This document shows, piece by piece, positions 30,335 to 43,942 of a DNA stretch of 64,000 nt. Under the pieces are notes generated by a model. It saw only the letters and a program-made list of their open reading frames with translations, was not told the DNA's origin and did not search any database. The first letter of the stretch is position 1. Each line of letters opens with the position of its first letter. The position numbers were made by a program, and so were the translations under genes. Origin of the DNA: Mayamaea pseudoterrestris. Lineage: Eukaryota > Bacillariophyta > Bacillariophyceae > Sellaphorales > Sellaphoraceae. The stretch covers positions 186,001 through 250,000 of the forward strand of contig BROI01000024.1 of NCBI GenBank assembly GCA_027923505.1. Reading direction: 5' to 3'.

Positions 30335-33300
30335 ATGGCGGCGGCCGCCCCATCGCAAGTACTAGACTTTGAGGCTCTCTTGTCTCGTGATTATAGACCA
30401 GCTCGAGTTAGTCGACTTGTCATCAATGACTTGTATCAAAAGCAGCCGACGAAAGGCTCGGCAGCGACCAGTCAATCGTCTTGGAACACGAACAACCGCA
30501 AGGAATCGGAGGAAGATGTCAGACGGAAGCGAGCTGATGAAGAAACTTCCCGACTTGTCATGAGTCTAGTATCGCAGACTCCTGCATTCATGAGGCACTT
30601 GCCGCTGGACGAGCAGTTGAAACTGCAGAAACAATCGAGCTCGCTGCTGTCGAAAACGAAAAATAACAAGACAAACAATTCATTTGCAAGCGACCCTCGC
30701 AATATTCCACAAGAATTTCATCTCGTGAACCTCATGGATTGGGAGAAACAAATTGATTGGGACGGAAGCCTTTCAGCGAACATGAAAGCATCGGACCCTT
30801 TGGAACTTATTCAGCGACCGCGCAACCCACATCTCGACAATTTGACGTTCGACGACTGCTTTAGCGCCGACCCGAGCGTCTTACTTGAAAAGGCACGAAA
30901 GGCTCCATTAATATTGGAACTATCGGTCGCCGGTCAATCCGTTGCCAATCACGTTTACCAAAACTCGGCACTTTCGGCCCAGCGTCCGCTGCTTGCCTCG
31001 CAAACGGACGAGTATCAAAATCGACTGGATCGTGACTGGAGCGGTCACATGGGCATTACCAGTACTGCCGAACTGTCATCGGCCACCAAGGTCAAGAGCT
31101 CGTCGCTGCATGGCAATAAGGAGCAAATGGAGGCACAGATTGCCGAACGACAAAAGAAGCGAGCGGAAATGGCCATTGACAAGACAAATCGAGTGACACA
31201 AGCAATGGCGACTGTGGCGGCCATGGGCGGTGGGCGCGGAAGAACCATCACATCGAGCTTAATGGGGCCGGGAGGAACGGAACGCACGGGTCGTCCGAGT
31301 CGCCTCATGGGGTCGGCGAGTCATGAAGCGGAATATGTAGAGCAACTTGACTTGGTCACGTCAGTAAGTTGAAACGTGCAATTTTAATTGCGACTTATCG
31401 CTGGTTTTTTATGCTAATCAACTTCATTTCACTCTGTGCAGCATACTTTATCTCGAGACTTGTCCAAGGTCATGTTGCGGCAGTTTCATCGACCCAAATT
31501 GCCGTTTCGACTTGTGCGTCCCGATATGATTTGGCAATTTCAGATTCGCTACAAGCCAACGAGTAAAAAGGGGACAGACGAATCCAAATCGTCGTATCAG
31601 TCCATTACAATGGGCACGCATCCGGGAGCGCTTTCCAAGTCAAAGATTCGGACCGAGTCTGACCTTAGCCCTACCGAAGGCAACCTGATTCTTATCGAGT
31701 ATTCCGAAGAGCGTCCGCCGATTTTCTTGACAAAAGGCATGGCCAGCAAGATTGTCAACTACTACCGCGGAGACAAGACGCACTGCCCGGTGTCGGCGGG
31801 TGGAGGCGACCGGCCGGCGAGACGAAAGAGGGATGGTGAAACAAAGGACGCTGCGCAAGGCGGCAAGGATCGACTTCCTCGGCTTGAGGGTCCCAATCGC
31901 AAGACATCAATTTTAGACTGGGTCGGAAAGCTTCCGAAGCGATCACAAAGAGACAGATCGGAGCAAGAAGCGATTGACATTCTACCAGAAGGAGTCACTG
32001 AAATATTGCACCCCAAGCAGCACGGGCCATTTCTAGGCGACATTGAGGAAGGCGCCACTGTGACGGGTATGATAACAAATCTTTTTGTTGCGCCCATGTT
32101 TCGGCATGAACCTGAATCATCAGATTTCCTCATGATACTGAATAAAATGAATAACAATGCTGCCTCTGGGGAAAGAGATGTTATGGGTGTGGTGCTTCGT
32201 GACTTTCCAACGAGTTGCTTTACCGTGGGACAGACGGAACCGCGAGCACGAGTGCATGCGCCAAATTCACAGGGTGAACGAAACTTTCTGGGGCCTTGGA
32301 TATCGTATCAGATTGCGCGTGCGTTAACGAGGAGTCAGGCGAATGGAGGAGGCTTGTCGTTCGAAGAACTTCATCACAGTGTCCTGCCAAACCTCGAAAT
32401 TCCGGCCAACACACTTCGTCAGCGGCTGAAACAAGTCGCAGAATTCGACAAGAACACTCAAATTTGGACAACCAAGCCGATCGGATGCGATGATTATCAG
32501 GGTCTGGAAGCATTCGGTAATGAAATTCCTCCTGAGGGAGAGGCTTGTTTCGATTCCGCCCGCGCTGCAAGTCGGCGTTTAAGTGACCTCGGACTCAACC
32601 AACTGATTTCAGGAACGCACACAGTTGCTAGTGTTGGACTTACTTTTGTCTATCTCGTCAGCCAACTAAATACTATTCGCGAACTCACCCGAAAGACTAA
32701 AAAACTAGCGGAACTTAGTCGCTCGAATAAAAGCATTCAACCAGCTCAACTCGCGCTGTATGAAAAAGCTGCATCTGAATTGGAGTCTTTGCAAAAGTCA
32801 CTTCGCCAAAAGCATGAGATTGCCAAATTTATTTATGAAGAACTCCAGCTCACGCCTTGGCATTTGACTGGTGAGTTTATCGAAGTTCATAAAAAAGGTG
32901 ACGGAACAGGAATGATGAAGTTGACGGGGCTTGGTGATCCAAGCGGTCAAGGAGAAGGATTCAGTTTTCTCCGTGAGGTCGATTCAAAGCCTGTCAAATC
33001 AATTGGCGCCAATAACGATGCGCTTAGCGAGCAAGTGAAGAAGATCACTGGTACTGATTGTGACTTGCGAAAGCTTACCATGAAGCAGATGGCTGCACTT
33101 CTTCGGCATTATGGGATGGACGACAAATACATAAATACGTTAAAGAGATGGGACAGGGTGCATGTTATCAGAGACCTTTCTACCAAATTCGCTTCCGATG
33201 GAGTCGGTGACGGACTTGAACGGTTTGCTCGAGGCGAGAAACTGAAGCTGTCGGAGCAAAAGCAAATGTACCACGATCGTATTCAAGTCATTTGGAAGAG

Positions 33301-34862
33301 GCAGTTGGCCGCATTGTCAATGGACACGAGCGACAAAGCGGGTGGGGCTCCCGGCCCTGATGGCATGATCACGGCCGAAGCAAATGCAGATGACGCAACC
33401 GCCTTACAAGGGGCGCAGCTTAAATCTACACAGAGGAGTGAGAAAGACGAGGAATCGTCGGATTCGGATTCAGACGACGATGACGATCTAGCCGCTGCGC
33501 TTGAGGAAGAAATGATTCATAGGGTAAGTTCCTTGACCTAAACTATTCTTTACGAATGATTCCGTTTAATTGATATTCTCATCTCCAACCAGGCGGAAAC
33601 CAATGAATTGGTTGCAGCACATGGTACAGGAGGGAAAGACGTTTATCGAGACCTTAATCGCGCAGCCCAGGACAAAGATTTGACGACTGATGCGCGTGAA
33701 TTTGCAGCTTTGAAGAGACAGCGGGAAGAAGATCGACAAACACAGGAAGGTTTACAGGCGATGGGCCTGAAGAGTGATGCAACGGCTTCTGGGGTCGGTC
33801 GACAAGTGATCCGCAAGCGAGTTACGAAAACTCATCCGGATGGAAGGCAGACAATTACGTTCAAGTTTATTGTGCAGCCCAATGAAGTTGGACGAGTCAT
33901 TGCGCACTTACAGTCTATGCCTAAGCCGCGAGTAGGACCGTTAGACGAGGCGAAACTTGAACAGGGCTCTGATGAGAAGCCGCCAGGCCATGCCATGTTT
34001 CAAGATGAAGATGATTTTGAGTACTCATCGAAAGGTCGGATGATTTCCAATCGGCGTCGCGTGCCCGGGAAAAAGAAGGAAGGACAGGCAAATCCTCGTG
34101 GCAGGGTTCTTCAGCTTGGCAAACTTAAGACGAAGGTATCGACGGAGGAGCGCATGCGAAAGCGGCAAAGGGAGGAAGATGAGATGGAGGTCTACTCAGT
34201 GTCGGTTAAGCGAAAGGGCACTAGCAACAGACGAGAGCGCGGCTCCATCCGGGACCGTCGTCCCCACGTTATATTTGCTGAGAGGTTGGAATCGATACGA
34301 GCATCGCTCGAATCACGACCAATGGTCGGCCCCTTCCTTAAGCCTGTCAATCGAAAACTCATCCCGAATTACTATGAGGCGATTAGCCATCCCATAGACT
34401 TGTCGACGATACGGGACAAGATCAATCGGTGGGTAATGATGGTTGTGTCCTGGCGTACTAAAACACATGGGTTCCATCTTATCTTTGTTTCGTCTTTTCA
34501 GATACGAATACCGTACAGCTGATGGTTTGGTGAAAGACTTTGAGTTAATGAAGGACAACGCCGCCAAGTTTAATGGACCAGCCGATGTGATCGCAGTCGA
34601 AGCTGCTGCGATCTTTGAATTTGTGCGCGATCAGATTGAATCACAACGAGCAGAGTTGTCGGAGTTGGAGGAGGCTGTAAAGGAACAGATGGAAGGGAAG
34701 CCGAAGAAGAAGCGAAAAAAGAACGAGGACAAGAAGTCGAAGGCTTCGTATGGCAATGCTGCGAGGGTAAGCGGTTTTGATGTCATGCTTGGTGATGTTT
34801 CCCACTTTCATGGAGGCGACAGCGATAGTGACGAAAGTTTTAGCGGGGCTTTTAACGCGTAA
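30335..34862 (+). CDS. TAF1: TFIID subunit TAF1
   Basis: Four exons, 30335..31363, 31442..33523, 33593..34428 and 34502..34862 (introns of 78, 69 and 73 bases), give about 1435 residues. TAF1 is the largest TFIID subunit and scaffolds promoter recognition. The second exon holds the TAF1 core: MLRQFHRPKLPFRLV, DMIWQFQIRY, LILIEYSEERPPIFLTKGM, VAPMFRHEPESSDFL and the winged-helix region with LRQRLKQVAEFDK. A single bromodomain closes the protein (about 1255-1365). It contains NYYEAISHPIDLSTIRDKIN, and after the last splice RYEYRTADGLVKDFELM and NAAKFNGP. Animal TAF1 has two bromodomains and plants have one. The N-terminal TBP-inhibitory region is short. The tail is acidic with SDSDES. All joins keep frame, with good GTAAGT or GTGGGT donors. 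Confidence 0.94.
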
Positions 34863-34945
34863 CTTGGCCCAGAATGTAAGAAACACCATCGAACTATAAG
34901 TAATTAAATTATCATGGTTCGTCTGCTTTTACATCGTTTAGCTAC

Positions 34946-37333
34946 TTAAATAAACCACGAGCCCTCGTCAACTTGAAGCATAACAACTTCGTCACCAGCT
35001 TTGATGTCTCGACTGGCAACCATTAGCACATCATGGCTAACCCGGTGGCGCTCGTATACGGGCGAAAATTTCGGTCGCTTACCCGTTGGATGAGGAGGTA
35101 ACCAATGCGCAACATTCGCTTCACCTTCGCTCGTAACACGACGAATAAAACACGTCGCACCAACTTCAACATAGTGCTTATTGCTTCCCGGAACCTTGCT
35201 GGCATGGGTGAAGTTAGCTAAAAACTGGAGCAAATCTTCAATGATTGCGACTCTGTTGCCCTCCGCGCCGCCAGCTATGGCGTTGTTTTTCAAACCTTCC
35301 AAATTTCTGGACGACAATTCAACCGACTTTGAGAGGTGCTCCGCCATGATGAATGATCCTTTGGCAATATCTACAGTCGCATAGATCGACGCCTGCTTCT
35401 CGCCATCTTCAGTTTCCTTTGGTTCAAACCGGAACGAGCTCTTGCTAGGATCAGTCAAATCAATTTCATGAATGTTTGCTTCCCAGCTTAATGATCGGTA
35501 GTTGCACTCAAATGGCATGGGCTCGCGCCGACAATAAACCGTCTCCCATCCCTTTTTTGGCCACTGGTAGGCGTACTGAGTCGTTCCATCGAAATAAGTC
35601 AAAGCACGCTCCTTTGACTGGGTGTGCACAATGCGGTCATAAATTTGGTAATCAATCTCGTCGCTACGAGCGTACCAGCGGGAGCGGCAGTCGACACTTT
35701 TGCAAACAATCAAAAAGGAATGCGGCTCCAAAAAGCCGCAGTTGGCATCCTCATAGACGAGCATGGCTTCCACATCATCGCGAGCTTCCAACATGTTGAA
35801 CAAATTCTCTCGGTTCTTGTAAATGCCCATGTCAGGGCGAGGATCGTCAATCGACGCCGCCGTGCCAACTTGAATAGCCAAAATACCATTTTCGCTCAAA
35901 CTATTCATCATGGCCGATATAAAAGCATCATCGCTATACAGCATGCCAGAAGCTTCCGTGTCGTCCTCCGGATCAAGTGCATCCAGCAAAACAACATCAA
36001 GCGTTTCATGCGCCGGCTTGATGGACGGCGACGGCCCGAAGCGATCCAGGAACCACTTGCGTCCATCCTCAAAGTAGAGTTCCGTGAGAGCATCGTCGAA
36101 ACAATTTTCGGCGCGTCCAATCAAATCGGAACAGTTGGACATGCTCGCCAAGTGCTCACGGCAAATTTCCACCAGCTCGGAATCCATTTCAATCATTGTT
36201 GCCGACTCCAAAGTTTTGTGCTTCAAAACTTCACGCAGAGTAGCACCTTCTCCTCCACCAAGAATGGCAACATGCTTGGGATTGGGATGCGCAAAGAGCG
36301 CCGGGTGCACCATGGCCTCGTGGTAGACTCGCTCCGTTGACGAGAGTGACTGAATCGTTCCATCCAAAAACAAGAGTCGATCCGGCGTCACATAGGCTGG
36401 ATCTCGCAGTCGCGCATCGTCGGGAGTCATATTGTGCTTGATCACGTCCATGAATGTAGGCCTGTCCGTGATTTCGACCAAGTCCCAAATGTCCACGCGT
36501 TGGAGCTGTGAGGAATGAGCGAACGAAAGAGTAGAAAAAGTGAGATGTAATTGCGACAAGAAGAAACATGCGAGCCATCACATGAGCCCAGTACGTACAC
36601 TTGTCGAGTTACTATAGACTTGCGTCTTGCTATGCATGTCAAGTGGACTGAGCACCCAGTAGGTAAGGTCGCTCGAGTCATCCAGGTAGTTTTGCTTCTT
36701 TTGCTCATCGGATCGAAAGCCTCTGAGTTCGTGACTCCACTTGGTGTAAACATTTTCACCAATACCAAAGAGTCGCTTGAGCGTGGGAACCACGGGAAGC
36801 AGCGGACTCGATCCGCAGGTGAACAAGTCCAACGTAATGACGCCATCATCCGGCCACGTGTGAAACGAAATGTGCGACTCGAGCAACACGCCGACGCAAC
36901 TGACACCATTCGGAAGCAGCGAGTGGCAGTGGTAGCTAAGCATGGTCAAGCCACTCTCCTTGATGGTTTCCATCATGGCATCCGCCAGTCGCGATTCCGA
37001 ATTCAAAAAACTGGAGTCAACGTTGCGCATGTCAACCAGCAAGTGCTGACCAGCTGGAAGATGTTCCTCATCATGAGGTAAGACTTGACTCGGATCCAGT
37101 AGATTGACAGAGTGAACTTGCTCCGTTGGTGAAACTGTTGGCGCTTCAGAAGAGGATGGATGCAACGAAAAGGACTGCAGTGACTTTGGCATGGTGAATG
37201 GCTCGAGGCCCACGCCAGCCATGAAACTCGCCGCCATGGCCAATGTCAAGACGGACAAAAAGACTCGAATGTCCACGACAATTCCGCCATTGTCATGACT
37301 GCGCACGGGAACGGCGGAAACGACGTTCGCCAT
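34946..37333 (-). CDS. fused AdoMet decarboxylase and spermidine synthase with SET-like tail
   Basis: Exons 37333..36599 and 36505..34946 (93-base intron) give 764 residues. Residues 21-42 form a likely membrane segment or signal anchor. Residues about 90-240 are a bacterial/archaeal-type AdoMet decarboxylase: LPAGQHLLVDMRN, then LLESHISFHTWPDDG. Ser153 is the expected self-cleavage site that becomes the pyruvoyl group, and Cys173 in LFTCG matches the catalytic Cys. Residues about 246-520 are an aminopropyltransferase: RVYHEAMVHPAL, VAILGGGEGATLREVL (328-332 binds decarboxylated AdoMet), and VVLLDALDPEDD with the acidic catalytic loop. Together they make spermidine (or an isomer) from putrescine. 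Residues 616-756 resemble a SET fold: SIYATVDIAKGSFI at the start and VASRDIKAGDEVVML at the end. The domain order is clear; the SET call is tentative. Confidence 0.92.
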
Positions 37334-37578
37334 GGTGAGATTTGGATTGTGGATTGTACGTAAATCGATTGATCGATCTTGTGGCGCGCGACGGAAGCGT
37401 CATAAGAAAGCATGCGCACCTTCCGCGTAGGTAATGGTATCTTCCTCGCTCATACACACGGTAATTAACCATATGCGAGCGCGTGCCGGGTCGTCCGAAA
37501 AGGTGCTAACGTGAACCTTAACTTTCAATGCCATTTCGGCGAAACGGCGTTTCGCGGTCCGTTTCCAAAAATTCGACC

Positions 37579-38376
37579 ATGGCGGCTGCTGCCACTGCAA
37601 CCTTCACCGAGTGGCGCGACAAGGCCCGGCTTGTCTTTAACACAACGTCAGATCCCGGAGACGATGAGTCGGAGCAGCAACCGGATCGACTGGATGAAAT
37701 CGCCCAATACTGTCCGCAGTTGAGCTTTCGAGATGTACGTTGCAAGGCTGCAAGGAGGAACGATGTGCAACAAGACGTCCATTTTGTTTTCACTCGATAT
37801 CGTTTCTCATGACACTTTCTAATCTGCAGCGTCTCATGGGTTTTGCTATTAGTTTCAGTCTCGGTTGTAAGTTCATGTTGCGTTGGCTCGTGCGGTGCGT
37901 AATTAAAAATGCGCCTAGTCTCATTCGTTTGCTTTACTTGCTCATCAGACTTGATTGCCTTCATGTCCTTTCGCTTCTTCATTCAACTTATAGAAGGCAA
38001 TCCGATTCCATTTGCATTAAATTACTCGTTTGGACACATTTGTCAGTTAGCAGCATCGACATTTCTGTGCGGCCCCCAGCGACAATTCAAGGTCATGTTT
38101 GACGACAAGCGGCGATCCACCAGCATGGTGTACTTGTCGTGTTTAGGCTTGTGCTTGACCGTGGTGTTTATTCCGCTTCCCGCTTTGATCAAGCTAATCT
38201 TGCTGGTATCCATCATGCTGACCCAGTGCTGCGCATCAATATGGTACTCACTCAGCTACATTCCCTACGGACGACGAGCTGCGTTGCGACTCATCAAGAG
38301 CTACTTGGGCATGGAGGAGAGTCCGGCGAGTAGCTACAATGTTGTCATGACGGGAGGTGGAATGACGAGTGTGTAA
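37579..38376 (+). CDS. SFT2: SFT2-family vesicle transport protein
   Basis: Three exons, 37579..37734, 37830..37866 and 37949..38376 (introns of 95 and 82 bases), give 206 residues. The middle exon is only 37 bases. SFT2/GOT1-type proteins have four membrane helices and act in endosome- and ER-to-Golgi traffic. After splicing the sequence reads RLMGFAISFSLGYLIAFMSF, then FALNYSFGHICQLAASTFL, FLCGPQRQFKVMFDDKRR and finally SIWYSLSYIPYGRRA. This matches the family from the first helix to the SYIPYGR end. The donor GTAAGT at 37867 was preferred over GTTGTA four bases earlier. The ATG at 37579 (ACCATGG) is the best start. It is head-to-head with the polyamine fusion gene. Confidence 0.9.
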
Positions 38377-38770
38377 ATGATCGCGCGAGAACGCTTCACG
38401 TGGAAGGCGGATGCAGCAACGCTGGTGGAAGCCAAGAATGCTCCACATTACAGTATAGACGCTGACCTATACCTTTTCAGTAATATGCTTCTCTTTGATC
38501 ATGATATGAAAAGAGACAAGCATAGTCTACGGCATACTCCCACATAAATATAAACGGTACTTGTAGCAGATGGGTAGCTAACCATTACTGATAAAAAACT
38601 TTAAAGCCCACAGTCGTCTGGCCGTCGCTTGGCACTCGCAACGGTCATTCGACAAGTCGCAATCTTCAACCGAATCCTGCACTTTGGCTCTTGATCCCGG
38701 CATTCTCCTAACCGACTTGTACACTTGAACTGATATAAATAGCAAGCTTGTCATCACTAAGCAATAGAAA
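38377..38770. other. intergenic between SFT2 and the golgin
   Basis: About 390 bases on the way from one plus-strand gene to the next. Minus-strand frames overlap here but have no recognisable content. No RNA gene or repeat seen. Confidence 0.5.
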
Positions 38771-41700
38771 ATGTCGGACGACAATGCATCAGGCGTAAGT
38801 GCTTTTGGCTCGATCGAAGATTTGACAGATTCGACGACGGCTTTGGTCGCCAAGCCAAATGACTCACCTATTTTCTATCATCATCACAGTCCAATCCTCC
38901 ACCACCACCACCAGCTGCCTCTGCTAGCTTTTCTCGATTCGCCGCCTTTGGCTCCTCGCTGCGAGCGCAGGCGCAGGAGCTCCAGGCCAAGGCGGCGGAA
39001 GGCGTGACGAAAATATCCGAGCAGGCCAAGACGGTGAGTTTGACGACGCCGAAACAGTCAAACGACTCGGCGACAGCAGCAGCAAGTGACGCAAATGCTA
39101 GTCAAAGTAATGCAGCATCAGCAGCTGATGTCGCGAGTCCAGCTCCGTCGCTCGCTAGCTTGAAGAGTGACTCCGTCAGCAAGGAGGACTTGCTTGAAAT
39201 TTTGCAAAAGCTTAACAAAAAGGTCAAGGCGCTTTCCATTATGCGAACGCAACTGACGGAAAAATGCGAAACGGTGGAACGAGAAAAGACGCGACTGAAG
39301 GAACTGGTCGTGGATGAAATTTTGAATGGAGCCGTCGACTTGTCGAGTCTAGGCGACGAGGCGAGCAACGTCGACGAAGTCTTGCAGATACAACTTGCTT
39401 GGCGTAGGCTTGACGAGGAGAAGCAAATGAGCCTGCAACAGTTGCAGCAAGAGTTTCAAAAAATGGCGCTAGCGCAGCAGCAAACTAGTGAGAGCAGTAG
39501 CGAGGCGAAGGTTGAGGAAGGAGACAGCATGAGCGCTAGTGAGTGGCAGGCGGAGAAGCAAGCCTTGCAGCAACAGCACGAGCAAGAAACGTCAGACCTT
39601 CGAGCGAAGCTTGAACAATTACAGGAACAACAATCTGCTAATGAAGCCACTGCTACTGACGACGCGTCGGCCAAGATTAAGGCGGCAGCCCAACAGCAAC
39701 TCGTCGCCTTTAAAAAGAAGGTTGCTGCGGCCCGACAGGAGGAGATTGCTAAATTGAAAAAGGAGCTAGCCGATCAAGCCGCGACGGATCTGGAAGCCAA
39801 GCTGGCCGAACAAGCAAGGGATTACGAAGCCAAAATAGCAATGACTGCGGCTAGTAGTAGCAGTGGCGAAGATGGAGACTCGGCCGCAGCATCGGTTGCC
39901 ATGTTGCAGCAGCAAGTGGAAGATTTGAAGCAGCAACAAGCAGGCCACATTCAGTCATTGGAAGCAGAGCACGCGCAAAAAATTGCAGAAGTTGCTGAAA
40001 AGACGCGTCAACAGGTGGAGCAAGCACTCACAACTGATATGGAGGAGCGCCTTCAGGAGTGCATGGGCGATTTGAAGCGAAACCATGCTCTGGAGCTGGA
40101 GGCGGTGCAGCAGCAAGCGGCACTGCAACTTGCGAAAGCAAGTCAGAAAACTAATAGTGTTGATGTTGAAGCGAATACTGCAAAGGAACAAATTGCAGCC
40201 TTGCAAGTCGAATTGGAGGCATCTAGAAAGCAGCGCGAAGATGCCGTTGACAGTTTACAGAAACAGCTTGACTCCGTTTCGTCCGAAAAGGAAGGAAGAC
40301 TGCACTCACTCGAGTCAGAGCTGGACACGCAGAAACAGCAATTCGCAACCATTTTGGAAAAGGAACAATCCTTGGCAGCAGAGCTTGAACAGGCGCGCAT
40401 TACTCTGGCTGCGGCGCAAGAGGAGAAGGATGCCGCCTTTGCAAAGTTTCAAGCAAAATCTGACGAAGCTCACAAATCGCATGAAGATGACATGTTGACG
40501 CAACAATCAGCATTCGAAGCGGAGATTTCGAAGCTAAAGTTGGAGTATGAGAATCAATTGAAGGAGCTGCAAGCGAAACTCAATGACAACAATGGAAGAA
40601 ATGAACAAGTTGAGGCACTGCAATCAGAACTGTTGGCTGTCAAGATGCAGAATAAGGACGCCCTCGAAAGTCTGCAAGCGCAGCTTGACTTGAAATCATC
40701 TGAGTACAAAGTCGGCATGCAGACGGTTCAGTCGGAACTCGACACGCAGTTAGAGCTAGTTGCATCCATTCATAGCCGGGAAGAGTCCCTTGCAGACGAG
40801 CTTGAGCAGGCGCGCAATGCCCTTTTGGCTGCCCAAGAGGAGAAGGATGCGATCCGTTCCGCGTCGAAGGCGCAACAAGAACATGCTGATCGTTCAATCA
40901 ATGCTGCTCGTGTAGACCAACAAGCGGCATTCGAGGGTGCGTTATCAAAGCTAAAAGCTGAGTCTGACGAGCAATTGGAGGCTTTGCGGTCACAATTAGA
41001 AAGTAACAACGCTGCAAGGACTGCCGCTGAAGCTGAGATCAGCTCGTTAAAAGCGCGTCTTATCGAGATTGACAATGGCAAGGCGGAGAGAGAGTCCAAT
41101 TTAGAAAAACAACTTAAAGAAACTTTGGCTTTGCTGGCAAGTAAAGAAGAGGAGCAGGAAACGACATCGCAAAACCTATTGGATGCTCAATCTGCACTAG
41201 ATGAAACGAAAGAGGAATTCAACAAGATTTCAGATGAGCTTGCGCTCGTTAAAGAAAATAATGGAAAGGAAACTGCAGCACTTGAGAGCTCCTACCAATT
41301 GAAGGTTGCTGAGTTGACTGGGCAGCTTGACAACAAAGAACGGCAACTAGGAGCTTTATCATCATCGGATTCAGAACAATCGGCCGCATTTTCTGATTTA
41401 CAAAATGTTTATAATGATCTTCAGGCCAAACACCAAACTCTTGAGTTAGAGACTGGGAATTCTTTGCAGTCGTTACGGACCGAAGTGGAGACCGCGTTGC
41501 GCGAGAAAGCTAAGCTGGAAAGCACTTTGTCGGAAAACAAAGAGTTACTGGCTGCAGCGAATGCTACTTATGCAAAACAGATTGAGGAACTCCAATCGCG
41601 TCTAACAGCTGCGACGTGCGAGAATAATTCACAGGCTGAAAATCACAAAAAAGAGTACGCTGCAATGTGTGAAAAGGTGTCGCATCTGGAGGCGGCGTCA

Positions 41701-43878
41701 AGCACAAGCACGATGCAAATTGCGTTCGATACCAGAATCAAAAAGCTGACAGATGGCTTTGACAAGCAACTTAAGGTGCTTCAAAGAGAAAAGGATGAGT
41801 TGTTAGAAGCGTCTGTGGTCGACACCACGTCGATCGAATCATTTTCCAGTCGTGTGACTGAGCTTACGCAGGCACTCGATCAGAAAGACTTAAAAATCGA
41901 AGAACTGATGAAACAGGCAGATGCACTTCTTGAAAGTCTGCGGAAGAAAGAAGAGCACTTATCATTGGCTCACGACGAGCACGAAGCAAGTCTCTCCAAA
42001 CTCAAGGCTGACCTCGAATTGGCACAGCAGCAGATTGCAAATGCTGCCAAGGTAGCGTCAATAGCGGATAATAAAGTTGAATGTAGTCTCAGAGAATTGT
42101 CAGTAAAAAAGGATGAAGAGATGACATTGCTGAAAACCCAATACAATGAAGAACTGACGACGCTACGCGACGAGCTCGACGCGGCGCGTGCGGATGTGGA
42201 GCAAGTATTAGCATCTAGAATGGAGAAACAAAAGACCGAATTTGAAGATCAGATTAGTAACATTGAGCGATTACACGCCGAGGAGAAAGAAGAGATGCGC
42301 AAGTCAATGGAGACCCACATCGATACGATGAAGACGCGCTTTAAAGAAAAACTTGATGCTATGAGAGAGGAAGCTGCGACCGAACTTAAGCGAGCACATG
42401 ATGAACGGTCTGACCAGGAAGGGAAGCTGACTAAGGTAGTCGAGCGTCTCAACGCTCTCACAGCAACAACAACAGCCTTGCGTGACGAAAAGGTCGATCT
42501 CACTGCTCTACTCGAAGCGGAACGGTCCAAGTGCACTGCTCTACAGGAGGAACAAGTGTCTCTTAAGAAAAGCATAGACGAAACAGTTAAGAATAGCTCC
42601 GATACAGCCACGGAACTCTTGCAGCAGCAGGAGAAACTTGAAAAGGAGAAGGCGGCACTGTCCGAACAACTTGCCAAACTAAAGATTGCAGTTCACGCCA
42701 AGTCGAACAAAGTGGAAGAACTCACGGGCAAAGTTGAGGCACTTACTGCGAACTTGAATGACATGGCCGAACAGGGCAAGAATATGGAAAGCAGGCTTCG
42801 CACGGCTGCCGAGAACGAGGCTCGCCTAAAGGTCAGCGAGTCCGAGGTCGACAATCTCCGAGAACAAATAAACAGACTGAAACTTGAAATGACTCAAAAC
42901 AACGCTCTTGTAAGTCGGTTACAGTCCGAGCAGGATGCGAAAGAGCGAAGTCAAGGAGAACGGTCAGCGCTCGTCGGTATGCTGGAAACTCAGTTATCTG
43001 AATTGAACGATAAAAATTCTGACTTGAATGCTAAGCTTGAGGCTGCATTATACGACTTGAATCAACGAGAAGAATGCATTCAGACCAGCGAAGACCGGAT
43101 AAGAAAGCTGGAAAAGGAGCTGGCGGATGCGATGCTGACGTCGAAGAGAACGTCTGACGCACTGGTCTTAGCGCAGAAAGGAGCTGATGCAAACAGTTCG
43201 AAACGGGTGGATGCACTGCAAAAGGAGCTTCAAACCGTCAAACAACAGATGGCACGCAAAAGCGCAGCTGCTCAGAAAATGTTACAAGAGCGCGAGGCAG
43301 AGTGCGCCGAACTGCGAAAGTCCACTAAAGCGTTGCAGCACGAAGTCGAAAAGGGTTCGCTGAGCGACCGCAAGATTTTTGAACTTGCTGAGAAGCAAAG
43401 TAATCGTGAGTCAATGCTAGCATCTGAGATTGAAGCAAGAAACAGAACCATTGACCAGCTTCAGGCCGCACTTATATCTAGGGACGACGAGCTTGCTTCG
43501 GTTGAAGCAATAAAAGAGAAAGCTGAGATGGAGGTCAACGAACTTTGTCGATTGAAACGGCGCGAAGACGTAAACATAGACTATTTGAAAGGCATTATCG
43601 TCCAATATTTGTCACTTCCGTCCGGTTCAACAGAACGTGCCGGTTTACTTCCGGTGATTGCGACATTGTTACAATTTAATCCGCAAGATTACCGGAGAAT
43701 CGAGGAAGGGAAGAACAAGATAAGCTGGTGGGGCAGTATTGCACCGACGCTAATTTCTGCTCCAGCGGCTACTCTCCCGGGGCATGTGGTTCCAAATAAT
43801 GGTGGCGTTGCCGAAGTCATGGTGACGCCGACTTCCGCTCCCCAAGATGGCAGACGCCCAACATCGCTGCAATTTTAA
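38771..43878 (+). CDS. GRIP-domain golgin, trans-Golgi coiled-coil tether
   Basis: Exon 1 is only 24 bases (38771..38794, MSDDNASG). A 95-base intron leads to one long exon (38890..43878); total 1670 residues. Exon 2 opens with SNPPPPPPAASASFSRF, then continues to AQAQELQAKAAEGVTKISEQ. Residues about 60-1560 are almost unbroken coiled coil, very rich in Glu, Gln, Ala and Lys, with repeats such as SELDTQ and LADELEQAR. The GRIP domain lies near 1575-1625 (NIDYLKGIIVQYLSLPS, then LLPVIATLLQFNPQDY). In this family it binds Arl1-GTP and anchors the tether on the trans-Golgi. A short tail follows (about 1625-1670). The alternative of starting at 39004 would lose the conserved-looking head. The exact exon 1 is inferred from splice consensus. 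Confidence 0.87.
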
Positions 43879-43942
43879 AACCTCATTTTTTTGATCCTGA
43901 TGCTAAATACACGCTTGATTTTACAAATTGTATTATTATGGT

